Assembly (NCBI GenBank): GCA_003996215.1
Contig: QJPP01001803.1
Location: 124,001 to 188,000 of the forward strand
DNA length: 64,000 nucleotides
Source of the DNA: Jaltomata sinuosa
Taxonomy: Eukaryota > Streptophyta > Magnoliopsida > Solanales > Solanaceae
Direction: 5' to 3'
The position numbers were made by a program, and so were the translations under genes. How positions within the stretch are numbered: the stretch's first letter is position 1; every line of letters starts with the position of its first letter. Shown here in pieces: positions 47,651-57,662 of the stretch. The notes below the pieces were generated by a model. It saw only the letters and a list, made by a program, of their open reading frames with translations, had not been told where the DNA came from and did not search any database.

Positions 47651-49002
47651 GCTGAATTATGAGCAAGAGATTGATGATTGGTTTCCTGATGAACAAGTGT
47701 TAGCCGCTTCCCAAGATTTGATCCCATGGTTTGCGAATATTGCCAACTATTTGGCAAGTGATCTAGTACCTGATGATATGGATGTTCTCCAAAGAAGAAA
47801 GTTCCTGTTCGATGTCAAGAAATACTTCTGGGAAGAGCCATTCTTGCTCCGTGTATGTGCTGACGCTATGATCCAGAGACGTGTGCCTGAAGCTAAAATG
47901 ATCAAGATACTGGAAGCGTGCCATTCATCCCCTGTTGAGGGGTCATCATAGTGGTATTCAGACGGCCTATAAGATCTTGCAATGCAGCTATTATTGGCCG
48001 ACTATTCATAAAGACGCCCATGAATTTGCTAAGGCTTGCAGTAGATGTCAAAGGGAAGGAGGGATATCAAGGAAGCATGAGCTCCCTCTAAACCCCATCC
48101 TTGTGATTGAGCTGTTTGATATTTGGGGTATAGACTTCATAGGCCCATTCTTGTTGTCCGATGGGAACCGGTACATATTGGTGGTTGTGGACTATGTCTC
48201 TAAGTGGATGGAGGCGGTTGTGCTTCCCAGTAATAAGGGTAGGTGTGTCACAATGTTCTTGAAAAAGAACATCTTCGCCAGGTTTGGTACGCCAAGGGTA
48301 ATTATTAGCGACGGAGGCTCTCACTTTTGCAACAAGCTATTTCGTGCTTTGATTGAGAAATATGGAGTGAAACACAAAGTTGCAACCCCTTCTCATCCTC
48401 AGACGAGTGGGAAAGTGGAAGTCTACAATAAAGAGATCAAGTCAATCTTGTCAAAGATTGTAAATCCAATAGAAAGGATTGGTCGTGGAAGCTGGATGAT
48501 GCTTTATGGGCGTATCGGACATCGTACAACACTCCAATAGGCATGTCTCCACATCAGCTTGTGTTTGGTAAGGCATACCATCTTCCGGTTGAGTTAGAGC
48601 ACAAGGCCATGTGGGCTTTGAAGAAGCTGAACTTAGATTGGTGTGCGGCATTGTTTCAACGTCTAGGGAAGTTGAATGAATTAGATGAGTTCCTCCTGAA
48701 TGCATATGAGAGTTTAGCACTGTACATAGAGAGGATGAAGCTGTATCATGACCGGATGATAGAAAAGGGAGATTTCCAGCTGGGTGATTTGGCTTGCTCT
48801 TCAACTCTAGACTTCGCTTGTTCCCTGGAAAGCTGAAGTCCAAATGGATTGGACCTTTCAAGATGGTACATGTTTTTCCTCATGGGGCTGTTGAACTTGA
48901 AAACCTGTAGGGAAAAAGGTTTAAGGCAAATGGGAAGCGGATCAAAGCTTATTTCGGCACAACAGAGAAGATCAAATTGATTAAAGCTTGGAGCATTGAT
49001 TA
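47651..49002 (+). pseudogene. Element C integrase, broken, no chromodomain
   Basis: A linker (47651-47930) leads to the zinc-binding part GHHSGIQTAYKILQCSYYW...ACSRCQ, and then to the core: WGIDFIGPFL (Asp), IISDGGSHFC (Asp) and GKVEVYNKEIK (Glu), all in the open frame 47935-48540. The HHCC finger begins at a frame change near 47935. 48543-48836 holds the later core (MSPHQLVFGKAYHLP). A frameshift precedes the C-terminal WIGPFKMVHVFPHGAVEL (about 48850-48905) and an internal TAG. It ends SIID-like at about 49002. Confidence 0.9.
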
Positions 49003-49082
49003 ATTCATCCCGCCTAAGGAGCTTGATAAAGTCAGAGAAATCAAGCAACCCATGTTGTGCCGCGACGTTAAATCAAGCTCTG

Positions 49083-49100
49083 CATGGGAGGCAACCTATG
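49083..49100 (+). ncRNA. Post-integrase RNA hairpin, element C
   Basis: CATGGG-AGGCAA-CCTATG has six pairs, one of them G:U. The upstream word GCCGCGACGTTAAATCA is conserved. It lies about 80 bases after the integrase end. A partial third copy (GTTGAGGCAACCCATG, 49195-49210) lacks the left arm. Confidence 0.58.
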
Positions 49101-50650
49101 ATATTGTACTCTACTTTATGTAATTTCTTGTTTTAGTGGTCGTAGAGTTTTTTGGCGAAGTCTGAGTAACCAAAACACTTGCGTCATGCCGCGATGTTGA
49201 GGCAACCCATGTACTAATGTGTGTTCGTGTTGTAGAAGAAAGGGAGAGAAGAAACAAGTGCTAAAACTAGCGGAAGGAAGAGACCCCACATGCTCTGGGA
49301 TGGGCTGTCGCAAAAGCCATGCCCGTGGGCCTGGGGGCATCCAACAAGAAAAATGTTAAGTATGGAAAATGAGGGCTCTGGCTCAAACCCACATCCCATA
49401 TGATGGGCCATGGCGGCTCCGATGGTCTTGGGAATGGGCGTGACGCCCCTCAAGAGGAAGAGAAATTTTTCTAAGTGTGGAGGAGAGATTGTCTGCCTCA
49501 TTCCCATGGCCTACATGACGAGATGTCGAATCCCCAACGGGCGTGGAAATGGGCGTGACAACTCAAGCAACCAACATGGCAAACGTCTAGGTAAGTAAGT
49601 CTCGACGGGCCATCACACGTATGATGGGCGTTGCGTAGCTCGTCATCTGGGTCGGTCAATGAAGGGTCAATAATTTTAAATGTTTTATTTATGACCCGCT
49701 CTGACCTGGTTTCCCTTTTTCCTTTTCCCTCGTGTCAACTAAGCTGACCTCATTCAGTTGAGGTCAAACACTTTGAACTCTCTTCTCTCTCAAACTCTCT
49801 CACTCGATCAACCCTTCCATCACATTACATCCCCTAAACCTCACTCCCCATAATCACCTCCGATCCCAATAGGTTTTCCACAACTCACTCACAACTCGGC
49901 ACTAGGGTGTTTCTCTCACAAGATTATTAGCAACTAAAGAAGTAAGTGTTCCTTCTTTTTATTTGCGAACCATATTTTAATCTTGAAATTGATGGTCATG
50001 GGTTTTCAAGTAATGTGAGTACATTCATGGTGCTTTTGACACCAAACCCTAGGTGTAAAATCATGTTTGGTAATTTGATAATTGTTTAGAGTTGTTAAAA
50101 TTGGAAATTAGTGTTTGTGAATGAGTTCACATGTGCCATTGATATTAAGTTGTTTGCCTACTGGTTGGGAGTGATGGGGATGATGTTTACAACTGGTAAT
50201 ATGTGTAAGAAAAGAGAGAGGGAGAGAGTTTTTTGTACTGATTGGATCCCACCGGCCAGCAAATGGGACGCCTAAGGCACGACAGGCATCAGTTAGGGTG
50301 TGGAGCCAGCTTAAAACTTAAAAAAGTTGCTGGCCGGATCCTATACCCACCCCGATGGGACATCGGACCACCCACGCCCATGGCAGGAGCCTGTGGGAGG
50401 ACAAATGTCCTTAAAAATCACACTGCCCCAGTCTGACGCCTTATCCCACGGACGTCGGACCCCCCACGCCCGTGGCATAAGGTCGTGGGAGGGAAGGATT
50501 TGCTCTGGATTGTTACTGGCCAATTCTGACGTCCTGCCCTATGGGACGTCGGACTTCCCGCTCCCGTGGGAAGCTGTTCTTCTGTAAAAAATTTCTAAGT
50601 GTATTTTTTTTTCTAGGTGTGTGATTTTGGTCCCAATTTTTAACGATGGT
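49101..50650 (+). repeat. Element C spacer with CG-rich palindromic words
   Basis: About 1.5 kb without a conserved ORF. 49260-49670 repeats words such as GATGGGC, ATGGGCGTGACGCCC and ACGGGCGTGG; 50240-50580 holds degenerate tandem copies of ATGGGACRTCGGAC followed by CCCACGCCCGTGGC-like sequence. A C/T-rich stretch lies at 49700-49880. GAAGTCTGAGTAACC is at about 49157-49171. The organisation parallels the N-family spacer but with a different palindrome vocabulary. Confidence 0.6.
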
Positions 50651-50657
50651 TTCCTGC

Positions 50658-50659
50658 AG
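50658..50659 (+). promoter_or_regulatory. Candidate 3' splice acceptor before element C extra ORF
   Basis: TTTCCTGCAG ends eight bases before ATG at 50667, a good match to a plant acceptor. See the corresponding sites at 14097 and near 57665 (antisense). Confidence 0.4.
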
Positions 50660-50666
50660 GTACTTA

Positions 50667-52924
50667 ATGGCGCCAAAAACACAATTAAGACAAGGGGGGA
50701 CCGGAAAGCTAAAGATGCCTCCAGACAATCGCGGCTAAGGGATCAACCCACTGATTCCGAAGCTGAAGGGAGCGACTCAGACAACACCCCCCTCATCCAG
50801 AATACAAGGAGGAAGCTGGTTGTGTCTTCCTCTCACTCTGAAGAAGAGGGAGCCGACCCACCTGCAGATAGATAAGGATAATCCTTCGATTTGTCTGAAT
50901 CTGGTGTCAAGAGTGATCGGGCACCTACTGGGAAAGAACTGGCAACCCAGGTTTCAAGTGGCACAGGAGATGAATCAGGGGATGAGGACAGTTCAGGCTT
51001 GGAGCATAGTTCGGCCAAAGGCAAAAGGGGAGATGCTGACTACGACACAGAAACCACCACACCGAAAAAGGGCACTCCTTCACCTTCTCCATCAGGACAT
51101 GGTGCTTTATTGATACGAGATTGAGAAAGACGCAGATGGAGCGTCGAAGGGTCAAAGGCTATATCTGAGGAGGCCTATTGCTGAGGAATAGAAGATAGAT
51201 TCGTTCAAACTGACAAAGTTCCCAAAATTGGCTGCTTATTTCTGGCACTATAGGTTGGGCTGGACTAGCAAACCCCTTCCTGATTTTCAGTCAGCTCTCG
51301 TGAGAGAGTTTTATACAAACTATAAATCCATCCAGGAGGGGTTGTGTCAAAAGGGATAGAAAATCAATGAATTACCCGCTCTTGAGAGCGTCCCGGTAAG
51401 GGGTGTCCAAAATAACATCTCGGCCGAAACCATCAATAGATTCCTATTTGGGCCAGAGTATGAGGCACCCATGAACACCTATGACTATGAGTACCGGATG
51501 AAGAATGAGGAGCTGAGGACAAAATGATTGACAAAGCACTTGACTACAACTGGGACACCTACATTGCTAAAATAAGACAAACATGTGATTCATAAAGCCT
51601 CGTTATCTTTTAAGGCAAAGTTTTGGTAGGCACTGGTGCAACTTTGACTGATGCCGACGGGTGCTGACAATCAGCTCACTCTGGAAATAGCCATTTTAGT
51701 GTCCGCCCTAATGTCCAAATACAACCTCAACTTTGGGCAAATCATCATAGATGAGATTCAGGATAGAGTCACCAAAATCAGCTCTTTGTTCCCATTCCCT
51801 TGCTTGATTACTAAATTATGTGACGAGGCCCAAGTCCCAAAGTATGCAGGGGTTGATCATCCTGTCAGAGCTGTAAGGACCCACCATCCAGAGAGGTCCA
51901 AAGATGAGACGCGTGTGCTAGGTCTGAGTGGTACTTCTGAGCCCTTGCCTCTTACTCTTGAGGCCCACGTGCTGACACCAGAAGGGACAACATCCTATTC
52001 GCCTAGACCTACCCCATAGGGTAGTCAGTCCGAGCACACCGATGCTGCCCCATACACTACTGCAGCTGGCCCATCCACTTCAGCAGCACCATCAGAGGAA
52101 GATTAAGAATCCATCTATACCTTTCACCCGGTAAAATTTGCGGATACCATCCATAGGACTCTTGAGATGAGAAAGCAGATGGATACATTCGCCAAACAGT
52201 ATTAGCCGATTGTGAATGCGTCCATCCAAAGGTCTATAGCACCATTTCTAAATGTCAATGCTCGGCTTGACACATTGGAGAACAGGGTGGATGAGAGACT
52301 AGAGGAGATGAGTGTGGATGAGTTGAAGAACCTAAAAAAGATGATCGCGGAGCTTAAGGTCGATGTCGACCGGTTGAAGAATCCTCCTCCTACCCAAGCC
52401 AGAGCCCCAGTAGTCCTTCCACGGATCACACCGGAGCCTACCCTTAACCTATGGGATTTTGTAGATCCTGACCTCCATATGGAAACTTGGACTCGGTTGC
52501 GAAAAAGGAGCTCGAAAGATATGATGAACCACTTCCTGAGCCTGCTACACATCAAAGAAAAATGAAGAGTAGAGATAAGCAGGTTCAAGGTGATGATGCT
52601 CCTCTTAGCCCGAAGTCTCTAAAGAAGAAAGCGGAGAGAGTTGAGAAGAGGGCAAGATGAGAGCTGGATAAAGCAAAAAAAGAGTCATTGGCAGCACATC
52701 AGATTAAGGTTGATGGTGTTGACCGAGGTGGTTCAGCGAGTGGTGTTGCTGGACCATTAGAATTACCTTCTTTAGACCCCATTGTGGGAGAGGATGTTGT
52801 TGGAGCTACTTGGGCAGCTGTTACTATTGATGAGAGGACTGCAGAGGCAGCCTCGGTTGATGAGAGATGTACAGGAACCAATCTTGAGGGCCTGAAGGAT
52901 GTGACCCTCGATGTCGGTGCTTAG
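50667..52924 (+). pseudogene. Element C extra env-position ORF, broken
   Basis: ATG at 50667 opens MAPKTQLRQGG; a frameshift at the G run (about 50694-50699) passes to the frame of 50621-50875 (SDSDNTPLIQNTRRK, acidic/Ser-rich). 50891-51124 continues the low-complexity part. The core runs from about 51190 to 51860: FPKLAAYFWHYRLGW, PVRGVQNNISAETINRFLFG, then EIAILVSALMSKYNLNFGQI and FPFPCLITKLCDEAQV (51651-52019). 52212-52565 is a predicted coiled coil (LDTLENRVDERLEEMSVDEL) and 52688-52924 an Ala/Gly-rich tail. At least six breaks. It is homologous in order to the N-family ORF. I see no clear signal peptide or membrane helix, so the name env-like refers to position only. Confidence 0.75.
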
Positions 52925-53097
52925 GCGCTTCAGGTTTGTTTCGGCCCCTTTTGTTTTTTTTTGTGCATAGAGGCAATGCCCATTTCTTTTTGGTGGGTTG
53001 GGGCAAGTATTGGGTGAGTATGTTTTTGAGGGGTTATCTTGGTAAAGCCTGAGTAGCCAAGAGACCGGGTCGTGCCACGATATTAAATCAGGCGCTG

Positions 53098-53115
53098 CAT
53101 GGGAGGCAACCCATG
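53098..53115 (+). ncRNA. RNA hairpin after element C extra ORF
   Basis: CATGGG-AGGCAA-CCCATG is a perfect stem. Upstream lie GCCTGAGTAGCCAAGAG and GCCACGATATTAAATCA, the same module as at 49050-49100. Two copies of the module in one element, one after each main ORF, argue for a function tied to ORF ends. Confidence 0.62.
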
Positions 53116-54584
53116 AGGGTACTCACAATGTACCCGAGTTCTTTGGGCTTTCTTGCGTGTGTTCTTTCCCTAAGGATTTTTATTTCTATTGAACCAGCAC
53201 GTTTAGTATAGTTTGTATATAGTAAAAGACGAAAATGAACTTGGTGCAGTCTATGATGTGATTTCGAATTAGATTTTTGATTGAAAAAATGGAGACCCCT
53301 CTAAAAGAGATTGTGTGACATATTAATATCTATATTTGATAGACTGACCATTAAGGATCTGTGCATGACATTAGGTTAATCGATTTGATGAAAAGCTTAA
53401 ACTAGAGTTTGAACCTGATAGTTAGCATGTGACAGTTTACTCTGTGCCATTTGTGTGTGAGCAGCATTCGTACTGTTCATGCATTGTGTGTCAATCTAGA
53501 ACTTTCCCAGTTAGTCTTGCCCAGTTAGTCTTGCCTAGGTTGTAGGATGGTAAAGGATCATAGGCCATTTTTGAAATAGTCCACTTAAGCCTAAACGACC
53601 ATCCAAATGATGTGAATATCCTTTGATCCCTGATTTTGAGCCTAAATTGACCATTTTTATTGTTTAACCTACTCACCTTCCCTATTTTCTATTAACTTTC
53701 AGTTTGGCCCTGGTCCCTCCTTGGACATTGTGCACCTCAACTCAGGCAAATTGCCTAAGTTGAGGGTGGCTACTGTGAAGGTAAGTGTGAAATATGGGGT
53801 ATGAAAAGATAAGGTTAGTGATAAAGAGGAAAATAACAGGTCTGGTGGATATGCTAAAAAGAGAAAAAGAAAAAAGAAATAAAAAAAGAAACAAAAAACA
53901 AAAGAAAAAGAAAAGAGAGAGATATGTGATGAAAAAAAAACTGTCTGAAATAAAATCCGCACCCGTCACTTGATTAAAAAGAAGGAACAAAAAGAGATAA
54001 GAAAGGAAAGATGGAATGGGGTTATTCTTTAAATGTAGAAGAAACATAGCGTAGTGTCAAGGAGGGCTTAATCACTATTTCCCATATCTACCATACCCAC
54101 CCCAAGCCTATGTTACAAGCCGAGTAAAAGTCCTATTGTGATCCTAACCCAACCGTTCAAAAACCGAGGCATAGAAAATAAGGGCAAGCCTATGGTATTG
54201 TGCATACAGTGTTTGAACATCTTTGAGAGTGTGAGTTGTTCTAGTTCAGTCCCAGATATGAAACTTATTATTGAGTGAGTGGGACTTCTTTGTGGTGAGG
54301 GCACTAGAGTAACTTTGACTGCTGATTGTTAGGGTAAGTCTCATATGTGGATGCGGTGTCGTCTTTAGATAGCAGGATGTCATCCATGGATCCCTTTTGT
54401 GTTGTCTTGATGAACGGAACATATGCACTGGTTTTTGTATTAAAAAGGGAGGGGGATACTTGTTGTGTATTGAATTGATAAATCATATGGCTGTCGTAGT
54501 TCCTGGTTTTATTTTGCTGAAGCATCGTTTAGTTTTGTTTGGTTTGTTGCTTGAGGGCAAGCAAAGATTCTAAGTTGAGAGTGT
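53116..54584 (+). repeat. Element C 3' tail with polypurine tract
   Basis: Non-coding. It includes an A/G-rich tract at 53846-53945 and sequence related in wording to the N tail (GGGCAAGCCTATGGT at 54181-54195). The tract AAGTTGAGAGTGT (54572-54584) precedes the first LTR start. The small antisense ORFs here reflect the A/G-rich tract and are not accepted. Confidence 0.65.
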
Positions 54585-55190
54585 TGATGTGCCGAGATTT
54601 AATGACACTTTCTACGCTTAAAATGAAGGGTGTTTAGGAGTTCTTGAGTACATTTTGTTGGATTTAATGTCGTTTGTTAGTTGTGCAGGGGCAAAAGTAT
54701 GAAATAGGTAAAAGTGCAAAAACGTTGCAGTTTCTGGGCAAAAGATAGGCCACCACGGGTGTCACACTAGAGTAACTTTGACTGCTGATTGTTAGGGTGA
54801 GTCTCATATGTGTATGAGGTGTCATCTATTGATAGCAGGATGTCATCTATGGATCCATTTGTGTTGTCTTGATGAACGGAACATATGCACTGGTTTTTGT
54901 ATGTAAAAAGGGAGGGGGATACTTCTTGTGTATTGAATTGTTAAATCATATGGCTATCGTAGTTCCTGGTCTTCTTTTGCTAAAGCGTCATTTAGTTTTG
55001 TTTGGTTTGTTGCTTGAGTGCAAGCAAAGATTCTAAGTTGAGGGTGTTGATGTGCCAGGATTTAACGACACTTTTGACGCTTAAAACAAAGGGTTTTTAG
55101 GAGTTCTTGAGTACATTTTGTTGGATTTAATGTCATTTGTTAGTTGTGTAGGGACAAAAGTATGAAATAGGTAAAAGTTCCAAAAAGTTG
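54304..55190 (+). repeat. Tandem duplication of about 465 bp across the tract/LTR boundary
   Basis: CTAGAGTAACTTTGACTGC begins both copies (54304 and 54770). Each copy carries the end of the tail, a polypurine tract and an LTR start (TGATGTGCC at 54585 and 55048). Substitutions between copies show that the event is not recent. Confidence 0.85.
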
Positions 55191-56619
55191 CAGTTTCTAG
55201 GCGCCACAACGGGCGTCACACCCACGACGGCCCATGAGGCAGGCCGTGGGATTGAGACAACATAAATTGCCAAAGCATTGGGGTCCTGATGGTCTGGCAT
55301 GACGCCCGTGGAAACCACGATAGGACATTGCCATGCCCATCAAAATTCTCCAGGGAGACATGCTAAAAGCCAAGGAAGAGCGACGGGCTCCACGCCTCCC
55401 GTGACAATCCCTACGGCCGTCACTAATTCCCGTGGAAACTAAGCAGGAAAGCTGGAGAAGAGCCAAGGCAGGCGACGTGAGGATTGTGATGGGCACGATG
55501 GCCCATCGCCTCAGCTCATGAGAACATGGCAGGGAAATAACTTGAAGAATTGAAGATGACCGATGGGCACCCATGACACTCGTCGCACCAGCAACGGCCG
55601 GTGAGGCATCCCGTCAGATCTGCCGCATCCAGTTTCTCATAGTTTTATTAGGATTTAGTCTCTTTGTCTATAAATACTTTCCCTTAGGTTTTATTTACGG
55701 GTTACATAAAGGTTACACATTTGTTACACGTTTGTTATTGGAGAATTTCGAATCATTACTACATTGTTTTGGTGTTGATTGGAAACTCAAGTTCTTGATT
55801 AATTGAAGTGTTCTTGATATTGTCCTTCAAGATTCCGGATTTCATTATTCTCAAGTGTAAGTATCTATTGATGATTGCTCAAACAAACATTAATTGTGTA
55901 CTTATGAACATGAGTATCTAAATCCACAACTAGGGTTGTGGGAACCATGAAGGATTAATAAAGTAGGCAAAGTACTTGGGTACTCTAGGGCGGTATTTAT
56001 GCATGTATTGTTCTTCCCTTCACTTTGATTGCTTTTTAACGGTGCGCAACGCTAGAAATTGCCTTATCCTTACTTGATGGACCAAGGAGGTAACGGATGG
56101 GAAAAGGGTTGTTTAACAATGGATATTTGAGGCTACCAACCCTTATCTAATAGCTTGACCTTATCCGGGAATAGATAATCTGGGATCCAGGGTAAGGGTT
56201 AGTAAAGCATACACCCGCGGCCGAACCAAGATGTGTGGTGAAATTCACCTAGTTGCCGGACCAAGGAATTAGGTGAACCTAACTTACCAATTCTGCATGC
56301 TAAGCACCAAACTAGTTTACTAAGTACAACGCCTTACTAAGTTATGATCTCATGGGGAACACTACTCTAGTTTTCTCATCAATTGATTACAACTCTTTAA
56401 ATTAACACTTGTTACTTATTTACATTCGAATTATAATCATTACTTGTTACTTTAAATTCCCCCCTTTTGAGGGAAATAAACTGCTAAGAGAATGAGTAAA
56501 CACTAATCGACCATAGTCCTACCTTATTTCCTGTGGGATCGAGCCCAACCTTTAGTTTGGTTCTATATTTGAACAGCGACCGCTTACGCTTTGTTTAAAG
56601 GTGTAATTTGGGCGCATCA
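55048..56619 (+). repeat. Element C 3' LTR
   Basis: It starts TGATGTGCCAGG after AAGTTGAGGGTGT and ends GGGCGCATCA. The U3 CG-rich cluster (55200-55620) has words GACGGCCCATGA, ACGGGCGTCAC and GACGCCCGTGG. 55795-56619 matches the truncated 5' LTR with about the divergence seen elsewhere in the element. Confidence 0.88.
55669..55676 (+). promoter_or_regulatory. TATA box of element C LTR
   Basis: TATAAATA lies about 620 bases into the LTR, directly after the CG-rich cluster, and suits a U3 core promoter. It is absent from the truncated 5' LTR, so that LTR could not start transcription. Confidence 0.6.
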
Positions 56620-57440
56620 ATCACCTTCACTTGGTAGCACCTATTTTTACTTTTCAATTTGCTCATTGGAATGATCTTTTTGAGCAATTTTCAATTCTCG
56701 AATCAAGGTGCTACCTTGCACTTGAAGTGCATTTCTTTTCTTCTCCTCATTTGATCACATGCACCCCCCAAACTTAGGCATTTGCCTATGTTATATTTTG
56801 TTTCCCCCCTAAACTTAGGCTTTTAGCCTACATTTCATTTTCAAGCAATCAGGGAGGATGGGTGCCAAGATAAAGGTTCCAAAAAGGTAAAGGTGTTAAA
56901 AAGGTGTCAAAGAATGTTCACAATCTCAAAGGGGTTTAGTAGGATTTGATGTCAATGGGAGGTCATTTGGGTGAAGTGGATATCAAAAAGGGCCTAAGGT
57001 CATTTTCCAAGCTTTGTTACGCCTAAAAGTTTTCCATGAATCACATTCGGGGCAAGTTTTAGATAACACTTATGCACAAGAATCAAGGTAAAGCCTCATC
57101 GCACAAGTCATCATGCCACAAGACTTTATCCATTAGTCCCACAATCAATTGGGGCAAATGACTTTTGACAAGCTATTCCGAGTTCATTACACACTCGTTT
57201 GTGAGTCAATCAAGCCAAAGCGAGAGTGTGCAAGTCATGAAAAGAGAATTCTTTTCCTCAAAAATTCATTTCCCTTCTTCTTTTGAGGGGAGAATATGGT
57301 TGCACACTAGATCATACCAAAGTCGCGTGTCAAATACCAATGATCTCCTCGGTATATCGTCTCCCATGGTGGACCACACAAGGGTGCCTAGAGAAATAGT
57401 ACGAGATCGCGGACTATTTCTTCATAGTATCCCCCGGGTA
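56620..57440 (-). repeat. Element D tail, antisense
   Basis: Its antisense matches the N tail, with the GGTAGCACC, AACTTAGGC and GCGAGAGTGTGCAAGTCATG words. It begins flush against the end of the element C LTR. The 100-aa plus-strand frame 57165-57467 is not shared with other tails and is rejected. Confidence 0.65.
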
Positions 57441-57479
57441 CATCTTGGAATGGCTGCCACCCTCTAGTAGCAAACTGGT

Positions 57480-57662
57480 GGTGCATATTGGGTTGCTCGT
57501 CACCAACATCCCCTAGATTAAAGCTCTGCTCCACATTAAAAGTTTTTTTTTATCCCGGGTGTAGTAGGTTCTCATGCCCTCTACCCCAAAGTGGATCCTT
57601 GCTTTATCTGCAGCTGATCTTTGCCTTGCTTGGTTTCCAGGGTTTCTCCTTCTAAAAGACAT
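57480..57662 (-). pseudogene. Element D extra ORF, N-terminal remnant
   Basis: ATG at 57662 opens MSFRRRNPGNQARQRSAADK, the N-terminus of the extra ORF, and the frame runs out at 57513 after KKLLMWSRALI. The core domain and everything after it are missing: sequence passes within about 100 bases to tail sequence. An AG (ATGCAG) lies just upstream of the ATG. Confidence 0.72.

Larger units (their letters stand above)
42432..56619 (+). mobile_element. Element C: Athila/Tat-like Ty3/gypsy element with full pol and extra ORF, decayed
   Basis: The order is truncated 5' LTR, tRNA-Asp primer site, gag, protease, RT, RNase H, integrase (no chromodomain), hairpin, CG-rich spacer, extra ORF, second hairpin, tail, duplicated LTR start, 3' LTR. 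The polymerase order and primer site place it in the Athila/Tat branch; the ORF after integrase is the Athila-like env position. Stops, frameshifts and a mutated RT catalytic residue show that it is dead. Confidence 0.9.

Noticed and set aside
48451..48861. 136-aa antisense ORF in the element C integrase region
   Set aside because: Shadow of integrase; no recognisable motif of its own.
53742..54047. Phe/Leu-rich antisense ORF resembling a membrane protein
   Set aside because: Product of the A/G-rich tract at 53846-53945; low complexity, not a protein signal.
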